DNA of 64,000 nt from Kingdonia uniflora (lineage: Eukaryota > Streptophyta > Magnoliopsida > Ranunculales > Circaeasteraceae): NCBI GenBank assembly GCA_014058105.1, contig JACGCM010002331.1:682001-746000 (forward strand), given 5' to 3'. Numbering within the stretch: the stretch's first letter is position 1; each line of letters opens with the position of its first letter. The translations under genes and the position numbers were made by a program. The notes under the pieces are model-generated. The model worked only from the letters and a program-made list of their open reading frames with translations. It was not told where the DNA came from and made no database searches. Below, piece by piece: positions 1-11,890 of this stretch.

Positions 1-150
1 CTGCCCAAAATTCTCAACAAGGTTTAAAGAAACAACTCGAGTGAAAAGCTCGATATCAAAATCGGTTTATCTTCTCTCATCTTTATTTTCAGATATATAT
101 GTGCTTGAATATATTATAACTAGAAATTGTTTCTTATTATAGTATATGAA

Positions 151-1000
151 ATGTCGAATCTCACAAATCTTGAGTTTGTTGCACTTGACTTATCTAGAAA
201 GAATTATTTTTTTTGGATTTTGGATGCAGAAATCCATCTTGAAGCGAAAAATCTTAGTAATACAATAATGGTAGGAAATCAAGAATCCATACATGATCGT
301 GTGAAAATGCTAATATTCATACGCCATCATCTTCACGAGAGTTTGAAATCAGAGTACCTCACGATGAAAAACCTGCTGATCCTTTAGGATAATTTAAAGG
401 AGAGGTACGACCATTTGAAAATGGTCATTCTTCTTAAAGCTTGTAATGACTGGCTTAACCTGTGACTGCAGGATTTTTAATCTGTACGAAGTACAACTCC
501 GATATGTTTAAGATAAGCTCACAACTCTTACTGTGCATAGAGACAATTACTAAAGTAGATATATTAGAGAAAACATAATCTACATTTCACACCTTGAATG
601 TCCTTTTACAACAACAATATCAAGAATATCACTTTGCTAAGTATTCGACATTGATATCATGTCTCTTAGTTGCCGAACAAAATAATGAGCTTTTATTGAA
701 AAATCATGAATCTCATCTGACCGATTCCACGCGAGTGCTTGAAGCACATACAAGTTCATTTTCCAATTGTAGACGTGGATATGGATATGGACGTGGTCGA
801 GGATAACAAAATCATGATGATTATAATACGGCACCGAAACAAGATACTAAAAAAGGTTCTGAAAATAAATGTCATAAAGTTTATGAATTGCCCTGTTATT
901 GGTGTGGCAAAAATGGGTCATTGGGCAAATACTTGTCGTACGGCTAAACATCTAGTCAATCTTTATCAGGCTTCTATCAACAAAAAAAGGAAAGAACCTT
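151..1000 (+). pseudogene. Copia gag remnant with frameshifted zinc knuckle
   Basis: The likely start is the ATG at 151, followed by a region like plant copia capsid proteins (a short motif of the form F-V-A-L-D-L-S, then a W/F-rich stretch, to about 387). A stop at 385-387 breaks the frame. Further fragments in other frames lead to a CCHC knuckle at about 892-937. Its first half (C-x2-C-G-K) and second half (G-H-x4-C) are in different frames, separated by one extra base in an A/G run. Gag would form the virus-like particle and the knuckle would bind RNA. The fragment downstream of the knuckle is short and basic. Confidence 0.7.
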
Positions 1001-1269
1001 GAGATGAATTTTATTGATCATGATAATCAAATTGGTGCCACTGACCTTGATATATTAGACTTTTTCACTGATCCAGAGATCAAGATTGTTAATCTTTTTG
1101 ATGGCGGCCATGACCACAACAATTTAAGTTTTATATTTCATGTATCTTTATGTTTATCTTTTTGCAAACTTTTATTTTGGTAAGTATTGTTATGTATATA
1201 TACTATGTTGTTTACATTTAATTGATTTAATATATAAGCTTAAATGACTCATTCCAACTCAGGATGGAT

Positions 1270-1900
1270 GCTAAATATGTGTGCTTAGGTGATAGTACAA
1301 CAACGTATACAATCCATTGAGATAAAAACTATTTCTCCACCTTAACATTATTTGTAGCCAAGGTCAATACTATTTATGGCATATTTATTCTTATTGACAG
1401 CTCTGTTAGAGCCGATCTCATATTGTTAGGTGGTGCAAAAATCTATTTTGACGACACTTTATACTCAACAAGATCGAGGAGAAATCTATTGAGTTTTAAA
1501 GATATACGTCGTAATGGATATCATATTGAGACCATATCAGATGGTAATATAGAGTATCTCTGTATTACTTCATTTGTCTTAAGCCAAAAGTATATTTTAG
1601 AAAAGTTTCAAGCTCTTTCTTCTGGATTATATTATACCACAATAAGAATGATTGAGTCATATGTTGTAAAGAGCCAAAAGTTTAATGATCCACAATTTTT
1701 TATACTTTGGAATGACCGTCTAGGTCATCTTGGATCTACCTTGATGTGCCGAATTATTGAAAATTTGCTTGGACATCATTTGGAGAACTAGAAGATTCTC
1801 CTTTCTAATGATTATGCTTGTACAACTTGTTTCCAAGGCAAGTTGATTTTGAGACCATCCCCATCTAAAATCGCTGTAGAATCTCCCAAGTTCTTACAGC
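1270..1900 (+). pseudogene. Copia protease and GAG-pre-integrase remnant
   Basis: The open stretch 1423-1791 contains the region after the protease active site (leucine-rich, ending in L-L-S-F-K-D-I-R-R-N-G-Y-H). It then runs into the GAG-pre-integrase domain, with W-x-x-R-L-G-H-L-G near 1710-1735 and the following C-x2-C pair near 1820. The usual protease active-site region upstream (about 1285-1400) is broken by a stop near 1318. The frame stops again near 1790. Protease would cleave the polyprotein and the pre-integrase zinc region belongs to integrase. Confidence 0.7.
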
Positions 1901-2029
1901 GAATTCAAAGGTCATAATTGATGAATCTATGAGGTGCTCACATGTATGTCTCTTATCTACGAGAAACACTGCTTTTGCATGTCTCCTTACCTAAATCATT
2001 AGATTACAAGCACATTTTCCAGAATATCT

Positions 2030-2520
2030 AATTAAATCTATTAGGTTGGATGGTACCGATAAATTTACATAAAAAATGTTTGATGATTATTGTATGTCAA
2101 TTGGAATTGACATTGAGCACTTGTTGCTCATGTCCATACCCAAAATAGGTTAGCTGAGTCATTTATTAAATGCCTTCAACTTATGGCACAACCTATACTT
2201 ATGAGGACAAAATTACCGATATTTGTGTGGGGATATGCCATTTTATATGCTGCAGTATTGGTCAAGCTTTGCCCCATAACCTATCACAACTATTTACCCT
2301 TATAACTTGTTCACATCTAAGTTTTTTTGAGTGTACGGTACATGTTCCAATTGCACCATCACAATGTATAAAAATGGGACCTCTAGATAGATTAAGAGTT
2401 TATATTGGTTTTGACTCATCATTTATTATACGGTATCTGGAACCCGTAATAGGTGATACTTTTACTGCACATTTTACGGATAATCATTTTGATGAGACAA
2501 TCTTTCCACCGTTAGGAGGA
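2030..2520 (+). pseudogene. Copia integrase core and C-terminal remnant
   Basis: Translation of 2085-2300 in shifting frames gives the copia integrase stretch around the catalytic Glu (G-I-D-I-E-H, then a broken histidine and glycine-rich region). The ORF 2170-2523 keeps the C-terminal integrase part, with V-P-I-A-P-x-Q near 2350, K-M-G-P-L at 2371-2388 and R-Y-L-E-P at 2431. The N-terminal core with the first two catalytic aspartates is not recognisable. Between 2530 and 3190 lies a degraded linker to reverse transcriptase with several short open stretches. Confidence 0.65.
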
Positions 2521-3189
2521 TGAATTAGGCCTATGGAACGTCGTGACTTATGTCAGAATACAATAAATTTGTCTCATTTTAATCTGCGAACCAATCAATG
2601 TGAAACTTAAGTACAAATGATCACTCATCTTCAGAAAGTTGCTTATTAAATGCCTGATGCATTTCCAAATATAGTACGAATGACTAGATCACATGTACCA
2701 GCTACAAACGTACCAGCAATGATTGATGCCCCAGAAGGACAGTTGTCAAATGTGATAACAAATGAATCATCTAAAGTATGCTTGAAGCGTGGATGACAAA
2801 TTGGTTCAAAAGATTTAGTTCCTAGAAAAAGGAAACATAAAGGGCAAATTAATCTTATGGATAGTAGTACTTTAGAAAAGGCTACAAAGGGAAAGATCCC
2901 TATTAAAAGCTCCCCCAAAGAAGTTATAAAATGATCAACAATTCTTAACCAAATAAATTCTAACGAGAATAAAGTCCTCTGAGATGATCATACCTCCAAT
3001 GAGGTACAAGTACTTGTAAATGAAGAGATCTCTACAAATTATGTATGGTCAAATAAATTATGGAATCACAAAGAAATAGTTATCGACAATATATTTATGT
3101 TTATAATAGCTACTGAAATCATGAATGATGATATTATACCACACAGTCTTAATGAATGTTGAAAATGACATGATTGGACAAAATAGAAA

Positions 3190-4225
3190 TCTACAATACA
3201 AGCAGAATTAAATTCACTTACAAAACACAAGGTATTTGGACCCTTGGTCCTAACACCCAAAGATGTAAACCGTATTGATTATAAATGAGTATTTGTGTGA
3301 AAATGCACTGAGTAAAATGAGATTGTTTGCTATAAAGCATGACTCGTAGCACAAGGTTTCCAGCAGAGACCTGGGATTGATTATGAAGAAACATATTCCT
3401 CTGTAATGGATGCAATTACATTTCGATATCTTATTAGTCTAATAGTCTCAGAAGGACTTGACATGCATCTTATGGGCATGGTTACTACATATTTATATGG
3501 ATTGTTAGATACATATATCTACATGAAAGTCCTAGATGGACTCTAATATCCTACAGCAAAACCATGTGACATGTACTTAATTAAGCTTAAACGTGCCTTA
3601 TATGGATTGAAACAATCCAGCCGTATGTGGTTCAATCGGCTTAGTGAGTACTTGATTAAAGAAGGATATATCAATAATCTCATTTGCCCATGCGTATTCA
3701 TTAAGATAACAAAATATGATTTTGCTATCATTGCAGTGTATGTCAATGATATCAATCTAATTGGGACTTCTGGAGAACTTACAAAAGCTGTAGAATATTT
3801 AAAAAAGGAGTTTAAGATGAAAGATCTCGGAAAAAGTAAATATTGCCTCGGTTTACAGATTGAGCATAGTTCGAATGGAATTCTTGTCCATCAAGTTGTA
3901 TATACTAAAAATGTGTTAAAGTAATACATGGACAAATGTTATCCGTTAAGTTTTCCAATGGTGGTCAGATCCTTTGACCCTAAGAAAGATTTATTTCGTC
4001 CTAAAGAGGACAACGAAATACTTCTTAAATTTGAAGTACTATATCTTAGTGCTATTGGTGGCTTATTATACTTAGCTCAATGCACTAGACCTAACATTGC
4101 ATTTTCAGTTAATCTATTAGCCAGGTTTAGCTCAGCACCAGCTAGACGACATTGGAATGGCTTCAAATACATTTTACGTTATCTTCGTGGAACAACTGAT
4201 ATGGATCTATTTTACTCAAATGAAT
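3190..4225 (+). pseudogene. Copia reverse transcriptase remnant, YVDD changed to YVND
   Basis: The domain starts in a frame with several stops (3190-3545, including L-V-A-Q-G-F-Q-Q at 3345-3368). It continues in ORF 3571-3924 with R-A-L-Y-G-L-K-Q-S near 3592-3618, the catalytic box, and M-K-D-L-G-K near 3817-3834. It ends in 3928-4225 with an S-A-I-G-G-L-L-Y-L motif. The catalytic box reads Y-V-N-D: codon 3745-3747 is AAT (Asn) where copia enzymes have Asp. A stop at 3922-3924 separates two halves that are otherwise in the same frame. Confidence 0.85.
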
Positions 4226-4650
4226 CACCAAAAAGGGATATGCAGATACTGGATACCTCTCTGATCTACACAAAGCTTACTTACAAACAGGATATGTATT
4301 CATATATGGAGACACCACAATTTCTTGGAGATCTACAAAGCAAATCTCGATAGCTACTTCCTCTAATCACTCAGAGATACTTATACTTCATGAAGCAAGT
4401 CGTGAATGCATTTAGTTAAGATCTGTGGTACATCATATCCACAGTATGTGTAGATTACCTTCTATTACAAGCCTTTCGACGGTTATATGTGAAGACAATG
4501 CCGCTTGCACTGCACAAATACAAAGGGGATACATCAAGGGTGACAGAACCAAACACATCCTACCTAAGCTCTTTTATACACACATGAGCTGGAGAAAAGT
4601 CATAATATCAAAGTTCAACAGATACGGTTAAGTAAAAATCTAGCTGATCT
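4225..4650 (+). pseudogene. Copia RNase H remnant
   Basis: After the reverse transcriptase the copia RNase H region follows in broken frames: a G-Y-x-D-T-G stretch at about 4237, an I-S-W-R-S-T-K-Q-type stretch at about 4320-4350, and E-D-N-A-A-C near 4492-4509 with a histidine-rich end (K-H-I-L-P-K-L). At least one frameshift (about 4250) and a stop (about 4416) interrupt it. This domain would degrade the RNA of the RNA-DNA hybrid. Confidence 0.7.
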
Positions 4651-4739
4651 ATTTATAAAATCCATACCAATGCCAGTATTTAAGAAAATGGTAAACAACA
4701 TCGGCATGAGATAGATATACAACTGATCCAGTTGATATC

Positions 4740-5265
4740 AGGGAGAGAATATTTCCAGGGGGAGTATTTTCACCATCGTATTACAAGACAACAAGCACAT
4801 TGCACTATTTTTTTCCTTCGCCAAGGTTTTATCCCAGTGTATTTTCTAGTCAAGGTTTAACGAGACAATATTGGCACGTCGAAACCAGACCTAATATTCA
4901 AAAAAAAAATCCAAGGTTTTTCCCAATTAGTTTTCCTGGTAAAGTTGTTATTGTTATAAACCATGATGTGGATACATGTTTGTCATGCTTGATATGAGCT
5001 TATCTATATAAGTATGATGTAGAGCATGATGTGAAGTTTCAAGTATGATGTGGCGCCACATGTCAAACATGCTTTAATGGATGACCAATACAATGACATG
5101 CCATGCTTTCAAACCTCTCTCTCTCTCTTTATATATATATATACATATATCATCATCCTATTATATTAGAAAATCAATGAAAATGAAATAAACTCTCCTC
5201 TCTTATACTATTAGAGTCTGTTCTTTACTTGCTTCTTCTGCCTACTTGCTTCCTTTTATTTAACA
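4740..5265 (+). repeat. Element A 3' non-coding end with probable 3' LTR
   Basis: A purine tract of the type CAGGGGGAG at 4755-4763 fits a copia polypurine tract, and a sequence rich in AAGGTTT repeats follows. A (CT)n then (TA)n microsatellite lies at 5117-5148, with an AATAAA-like context near 5186. The terminal CA is taken at 5264-5265. Since the 5' LTR is outside the window, neither LTR boundary can be proven. Confidence 0.5.
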
Positions 5266-7052
5266 GACGTCTTTTTATTTATACATTATAGGACCATTAT
5301 ATTTTTTGTAATATCTTTTGCATACCAAATTAATAAATGAGCTTTCATAAAGGTCCTCTTGGGCTTTCATCTATAAATCTCTGATATGTTATTGAATGAT
5401 TGTGTGTGGTACTTGACATCACAGATGAGATACACACACCTCAACTTCATTGCAATCAAAACCGAAATCAATAATCACCTAATGTAAAAATTGAGAAAGT
5501 GGTGCTAGCGTCTAAATTTAAATTATAGTCCTTAATAGCCCGTGATTAGCTGATGATTGTTCTAGCCTATAGATACAGATAAGCAGCCCCTGAAGAAGGG
5601 TTGGCACTTTGATCAAAGAATAATCTACATTCTAATTATTTTGCTAAGATAATTATTGGTCTAGCTTAAGAAACTTGAAAGATTCCCCTCAGCTGACTCA
5701 TATGGAATGGGAGAAAACCCACTCTATGGTTTTTAATATTCTTGATCAGGATGATACTTTGTCCCACAATCATCCAACTCGGCAGCTCATGTCTAGTTCA
5801 TGCATAAGTATCACTAATTTGTTTGTTAATCGTGCAGGTATTGATAAAAGCATGAACCAACTAGATTTTAAGCAGCTTTTACAATTAAAGCTGCTTATGA
5901 AAATCACATACTCAAGTTTTAAAGTTGTTGGTTGTCAACATACTTATGTAATCTCATTTATTTCCATGAATCTTTAACCTTATTTGGAGATTATTCCATA
6001 AGGTCCTCCTCACAAATGACAATATTCAAACTAAGGTTGTTAACTTAGCCGCTCAATGTGTTCTCTGCACTTCAACATCTTTTCCCTTAATGTAACTGCG
6101 CTAAAACATATGATATTGGTTGTTGGATTTATTTCGACCACCTTTTTTTAATTTTTTTTTTAATTTCTAAAACTTTTTTAAAGCAGTAAATATGTGCATG
6201 AGAAATGAGACTGTCTTAACAACAAATGCACTCTATATAAAGGAGGATCATCAAACTAACAATTTTTCTTCAAGGCACGCAAAAATAATTAGATGGAAGG
6301 AATAAGCTTCTAGAGCTCTTCTTCAATGCATGCACATCTTTTTGAAGTTTTTCCATTATCTTCAAACTTTCTTCTAACTTCTTCTCAAACTTTAAAAAAA
6401 AAAACTATGCTCTTCAGCTTTGACAACTCTTCTTTGCTCCCCTAAAGCTTCACCAGTTCTTACTTCCATGTTTCCAAGGTGATTGGCATTGGATCTATTT
6501 GAGTACTCATGGCCAATGCAGAGAATCTCAAGTAGTTTTAGAAATTTTATTAGTATTATGAAGTTTATACTAGCTTTGTTAAAGTAGATGAGCTTCACAT
6601 CAATTTCAAAAAGTTTATTGAGAATACTGCGAAATTTAATATATATCCACATTATAACGCATACTATTTTATGCTTTGCGTTTTCATGAAACATGTACTT
6701 CCTAAATGCCTATTCTCTATTAGAATATGAAAAGAAAGTATAGCCAAAGTCACAAAGAAGTTATTGTAAATGACCTTTATACGAGTCCATAGATGTGGCA
6801 TAAAGATTGTAGCAAAAAGGGCTAAAACTGAATAAACAGAAATATGAGTAAGCTTGAATTCCTAGACAAAATTCAGCCCCGCATTATCTTTTCATATTTG
6901 TCATTCATGCATCCATGGGGCTTTTTTTTTTTTTTTGCGGATGCTCCATTCGCGTCTACGTTGGTGGATGCTCCATATGCGCCGCCATACACCTGGGGCC
7001 GGTACTTTATAGATAACATGATCCACTTCCCAAAAAAATAATAAACTAAAAA
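5266..7052. other. Non-coding stretch without recognisable gene
   Basis: I recognise no gene here. A 100-codon open stretch at 5675-5977 (+) contains a perfect hairpin, with 10-bp arms at 5870-5879 and 5887-5896 around a 7-base loop. An open stretch at 6392-6694 (-) runs, after a frameshift near a poly-A/T run at about 6392-6402, into a short charged coiled-coil-like segment down to about 6280. Homopolymer T runs lie at 6145-6165 and 6921-6937. These may be old gene or element fragments, but nothing supports a function. Confidence 0.5.
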
Positions 7053-9150
7053 CTAAATATGTCGGCATTCTAGAATCATTCTCCTTGGTTTTTGAGTAAC
7101 AAAATTTTCAATGATGTTTTTTCATTCAAGCTTAACGACCAAATCATATTTGATAAATAACAAAGCTAATCTATTAAATCTATCTTGTGACATTATTGAC
7201 CGGAGGTAGGATTTAATTCCCTAAATTATATTCTCTGGTAAAAATGATTTTAATACTTGTAGTTCTGAAAAATAACTCTTTCCCATCAACATCAGACTGC
7301 ATGTCGTGTTTCAGATAACCTTCATGATTTAAACAATAATTCTTCAAATTTTCATCATTAATTTGTAAATCTGAACTTTTTCAAATGAAACAAGAAACCA
7401 AACTTTTCTCCATACTCTTTAAATTGTTTAAACCGAGTCTTAAGCTTGTCACCACCTTTATCCATGATATACATGAAGTAATTCACTTTAAACTCATCTT
7501 TAGCTGAAAGTATCACCTGACCCTCATCATTTCTAGTCTCATCAAATTGCAATTTTTATGAACTATCTATTTTTCACGAACATCGGTTCAACATTCAATT
7601 CAACTGCAATCTTTTTCGCTTTAGCCATACAAGCTTGGAAGCCATTTTCTCTATACTCTTCAAAGAATTTCATGAGTTCTTTTAAGTGGGCTATAACAAC
7701 ATCAATATGCATATATTCGCTTTATAGAATTTTGCTTACAACATTAACAACGTTTAATAAATTAAACCAAATGCACAACCCAACCAAAAGCTCAAAACTC
7801 TCGATATCAATAGTAACTTAATTCTCTGCTTCACTCTTTGCATTAGAATCTTTAGTAGTATTTGATAAATAAACTAACACATATCTAAGTTTTGAAGCTT
7901 GAAATCTTACCGCCATAACACTTTCAATATGATTTTTCTACTATGTTACAAACAAAGGTTTTAATGACAAGCCATTTACATGATTTCTAGGAACTTGTCA
8001 CCACTATGTAGTATATGAGAATAAATTATATAACCGCTGCATAACTCCAAAAAAATGCGGTGCTTTAGTACAGCAATTGGTCATGTCACATTGCAAGATT
8101 GAAACTGTGACAACAACAAGGCGTTCAAAAAGCTCTAGGATTTACATCAAGCAGTTTTTTGAACACCTTTGTTTTCCCTTTCACATTGGACCCGTTATAA
8201 TATCCTTGTCCTAAATTATCATTAATATCTAGTTGAAGAGTTTTCAATACCTCTTCCAATTTGTTAAAAAGTTCAAGACCTGAAGTATTGTCCACCTTAA
8301 TTTTTGTAATAAAGAACTCTTCAGCCTTTATTGGACTCTCCGAAACATCTACATATCGTATTACAAGGGAGATTGGTTTTACATGACTTATATCCGGAGT
8401 ACAATCCAGGATAACTGAATAATATCTCGCTTCTTTAATTTTTTTGATAATTAAAATTTTGATCTCATCAGCTAATGTGAGTATCAACTCATTTTGAGTT
8501 TCGTGGTTCAAATAATGAGTATGAAGTTTTTTTTATCTTAACTTTTTGAACATGCTCTTCCATTATCAGATCAAACTGCACAATTATTGCGATAAACTTA
8601 CAAAAAGTCCATTATTGCGTTCATAGATTTTTTTCTTCCTTTCCATGAAAATCCAAATTATTATAGGCAAGTATTTACACCACCGCAATTATTCTCTCCA
8701 ATACCGCTTTCCAACATTATCTCTCCTATTGAATTCGATCTTGTTCAATTTTTTTAGTCATTATATTCTTCTCCAATTATGTTTCCAACTCAATCCAAGT
8801 ACTCATATTTATAAGATGTTCATTGCTGGTTTCATGATTTATAAGCTTGGAGCAAAGATTACGCCATTAATTAATTCCTTCTTCTGCCAAATAAGTCAAC
8901 ATTTTTTCATGTTTGAACAACTGACAACAAAAAGAGAATACCTTACTCGATACATTTGAATACACAACCCATTTTCTATCTTGTTTATCTCCATTAGATA
9001 AATAATGAGTGTAGTACGTTGAAGCAAAGTATCTTCTTAGGGGGTCTTTTGAAAACTCGGAGTCCTTATCTCTTAGGGCTCAAATAGGACCTTTTTTGAC
9101 TAATGAATCCCTTAATGACTATTCAACATTTTGCCAAGTTTCGGGATCTG
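7053..9150 (-). pseudogene. hAT-family transposase pseudogene (TTF zinc finger / DUF4371 type)
   Basis: Reading on the minus strand, one frame from about 9150 gives a region like the TTF-type zinc finger of plant ZMYM-like hAT transposases: D-P-x-x-W near the start, R-K-W-V-V-Y, then F-C-C, and H-E-T-S-x-E-H near 8815. The DUF4371 catalytic region follows at 8511-8125 (I-L-D-C-T-P-D-I-S, G-Q-G-Y-x-N-G-S-N). A further piece is 7552-7358. The hAT dimerisation end (Y-L-R-S-x-M-S-Q) is near 7190, with the final stop at 7053-7055. Stops and frameshifts occur throughout. Compared with the family, a block of residues is missing between L-P-E-N (about 7230) and the dimerisation motif, in the same frame. 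A pyrimidine-rich CAG just before 9150 looks like an intron acceptor, so an upstream exon was probably lost. Confidence 0.85.
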
Positions 9151-9194
9151 AAACGAGAAAAACTCAGTTCTAAATACCCACTCAAAACTATGGG

Positions 9195-10324
9195 TGTCGA
9201 AAAATAGTGACGGGAAGCGGGGGTTGATTCCACGGGGAGTTAACTTACTAAAAATTAATTCTACCAATCCAACTAATAACGATTATTTAATTAGTTTCTA
9301 GAAAAAAAAAATTTGAACTAAAAATCAAATCTAAATTACTAATTTGGTAAAAGTATTGAGAAAGGGAACTTAGGCATCGGATCACCTCCGACTTAGTTTA
9401 CTAGAACAATAAGAAAATTATAGCTTTTATCCCTACGTAATTGCCATGGTTAGGTCTGTCCGGATCTAAGATCTAAAGTTTATGGCTTAAACCCTAGGTA
9501 AGATCTTTCTTGTTCATGGACAATCGGATCTAGGGTTTATAAACTTCTTTCCATGGCTAGGTGGAAATTATCAGCCCTAGTAACCTAGAATTCTCTTTGA
9601 GCATAAAAATTACCGAATATGGTTAATTCAACATCTTCCTCATAGCCATAAAAACTTATTGTTGGCATGGCTAAATCAACTCTTCATAACTACAAATAAG
9701 AAAATTGAGGATTAATTCTAGATCTAAATTATTATTAACATATCAAATTAGCTCACTTCACCAGAGGGTCGATCCTTAACGTAAGCTAAGGAGACTTGCT
9801 ATGTATTAATAGTGTTCATCACAGCCTAAGTTAAAAGCATAAAATAAAAAAGTGAAAAAACTATTGAAGAAACTAAGATTTATTAACTCCAAATTAAGAT
9901 GAAAAATACATGGAATTGCTCTCCTATTTATAAGAGATAGGAAAGATTTGTTTACAATCTTGAAGCTCTATCTCTAAGTTGAGATAAACTCTATCTCAGA
10001 TAAATTTTATCTTATTTTAACTCTATCTTCTATATAGATAAGTCTTCTCAAGCTAATCCTTGCAGAGTCCTTGATTATCTTCATTCTTTGAAGTAAATAT
10101 CTAAGTACATTGAATGTAGATGTTTTTTCTCTTTATACCTGAAAGACTGCTGGAGATGTTTTTGCTCTTTGTACCTTCATTTAGTTATCTTCTTCTACTT
10201 ATTAGCTCTAGTAGTGATAAATATCTGAAAATATGAAAATGCTAGTACATTAGAAAATAAGAAATTGAGATAATAAAAATGATACTTTTAGGCATATTAA
10301 TTTTACATATCTCTACGCCTATCA
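9195..10324 (-). repeat. LTR of a gypsy-type element, minus orientation
   Basis: On the minus strand this unit starts TGATAGGCG at 10324 and ends TTTTTCGACA at 9195, about 1130 bp. A G-rich polypurine tract (CAAACCCCCC on the + strand, 10325-10334) lies directly before its start, which marks it as a 3' LTR. The end sequence with CCCCGTGGAATC (about 9222-9233, minus) is common at ends of plant gypsy and large non-autonomous LTR elements. The LTR lies about 45 bp outside the hAT pseudogene. No second copy was found in the window. Confidence 0.65.
9925..9932 (-). promoter_or_regulatory. TATA box of the minus-strand LTR
   Basis: The minus strand reads CTTATAAATAGGAG, a textbook plant TATA box, near the middle of the LTR. 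An AATAAA lies about 50 bp further on and may act in polyadenylation. The position fits U3-R organisation and supports the minus orientation. Confidence 0.5.
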
Positions 10325-10740
10325 AAACCCCCCAAACATACCATTTTACTCGTCCCGAGTAAAATAAAGAAATAAAATTAAACTAAGAAAGAAAAAAAAT
10401 AAAAACACTTTTACAGGACTCACGATTGTATTTATCGTATGTAAATAAGTTGTTAAACCCCCGGTATCCCTGGTGGTCAAATATTGTCTCGTGAGGGTTT
10501 ACTTTACCCACAAATTTATACGTAGCACATTCTAATATTTGATAAAAGTTTTAGTGTATATCCCTGATTTAGACAAAAATATCGTTCATGAAGTTTCCTC
10601 TAAATATTGTTTCTTAAAGTGCTTATTTAATAATAATCTTGAAACTCAAAGTTAATGTACTACAGCGACTATTAAATAAAATTTGAACAAAAACTTGTAA
10701 TTCGAGTGTTTGTAATTATGTCATGCCCCAGCGTATTAAT
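10325..10740 (-). other. Internal remnant next to the minus-strand LTR
   Basis: This starts with the polypurine tract and continues as AT-rich non-coding sequence that includes a CCCCCGGTATCCC stretch at about 10458-10470, like the 3' untranslated part of large plant LTR elements. No coding domain is visible. The rest of the element, including its 5' LTR, is absent. Confidence 0.4.
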
Positions 10741-11232
10741 TTTCAATAATATAGTTCTTTCTCTGAAAAACATGTTTGGATGAAATTAAAGACAATAATG
10801 TAAATCCCAAAAGCAAGCTATGTCAGGAAGCAATATGTAATGGGACCGATGTGTGATTTTGGTTTCATGTAAAAGTAATGAAATTGGTTTTTTTTGTGGA
10901 TTAGTTTGACTTCATCTATTTTTCTTTGCCTTTTAATTTAGTCTGATCTATTATGTTGCATAACTAATTGTCGAGTACTCCATTATTCTGTAGATTACAA
11001 CACTCACTTATTATCGATGTCAGCGCTATCATTAAAAGGACTTGTCATAATAAATTGTCGACACATGCAATGATCAAAAATCTCGCGTTGAAGCCCAAAA
11101 ATTAAAATATACATGTTTTGAGTAATTAATTGTTGAAATATGGTCTCATCGACAATATAGTTTATGTACCTTTTTATTGGTAGGTGCAATAATCGATAAT
11201 AAAATAAGGCATGACATCCATAAAAATTATCC

Positions 11233-11275
11233 ATGGAGAGAGAGAGAGTGTGAGAGTGTGTGTGTGTGTGTGAGA
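11233..11275. repeat. (GA)n/(TG)n microsatellite
   Basis: A run of GA dinucleotides passes into TG dinucleotides and back to GA. It creates the histidine/threonine/serine-rich start of a spurious minus-strand open frame. Confidence 0.85.
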
Positions 11276-11639
11276 GATTCATCGAGCAACTATTCTCAAT
11301 TCATACCATACAACTTGATCTATTAGTTTTCTTTTAGACCTTGCTATAAACCAAAAGTATTAATAAGTATCCTTTGTCTTCAACCTCTTCTTTGATAACA
11401 ATCCTGCCATTCTTGGAAGGATAGCGAGACGCTCATAAATTGAATGCAACAACCTGCAACAATTTTCAATCAAAAACTCAATAACCTATAATAATCATTT
11501 TTTGAGGGAATTGACACCGAACTTCAATTGAACTCCATATCTCTTACTTTGACTCTAAAAGAGTGATTAAGGGAGAAACGACTCTCACTCTCTCTCGTAA
11601 ATCCTAATCTCCGTCTCTATGATTTTGAATCTTTAATGG

Positions 11640-11890
11640 CAGATTAGAGAGAGAGAGAGAAATAGAGATAGAGATAGAGATTTAAGATTTCTAGAGAGAG
11701 GGAGGGAGAGGTTTTTTCCCTTGAGGTCTTCTAGAGAGAGAAAGTAAACTTCTGAGAGCCTATGAGAGAGTGATAGCCGGTGATATAAAGGAGAGAGAGA
11801 GAGATCAAATTCAAATTAGGAAAACAATAATAAAAAGATGGAGAGAGATAGACACACGCACACATCATCAGATAGAGAAAGAGAGAGTGT
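11640..11890. repeat. GA-rich microsatellite block
   Basis: Repeated GAGA and GATAGA runs are broken by short unique pieces, with a CA-rich part near 11850-11870. The region is low complexity and non-coding. Confidence 0.75.

Larger units (their letters stand above)
1..5265 (+). mobile_element. Element A: degraded Ty1/copia LTR retrotransposon, 5' LTR outside window
   Basis: Remnants run in copia order: gag with a zinc knuckle, protease, GAG-pre-integrase, integrase, reverse transcriptase, RNase H, then a purine-rich tract and a non-coding 3' end. Integrase before reverse transcriptase separates copia from gypsy. The window opens just inside the element, in the leader before gag. All domains have stops or frameshifts, so the element is dead. 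The right end is set at a CA (5264-5265) after a CT-rich stretch, a (TA)n run and a polyadenylation-like AATAAA context. That end is approximate because no second LTR is available for comparison. Confidence 0.85.

Noticed and set aside
11004..11282. 92-codon minus frame starting with His/Thr/Ser repeats
   Set aside because: The start is microsatellite DNA and the rest shows no domain.
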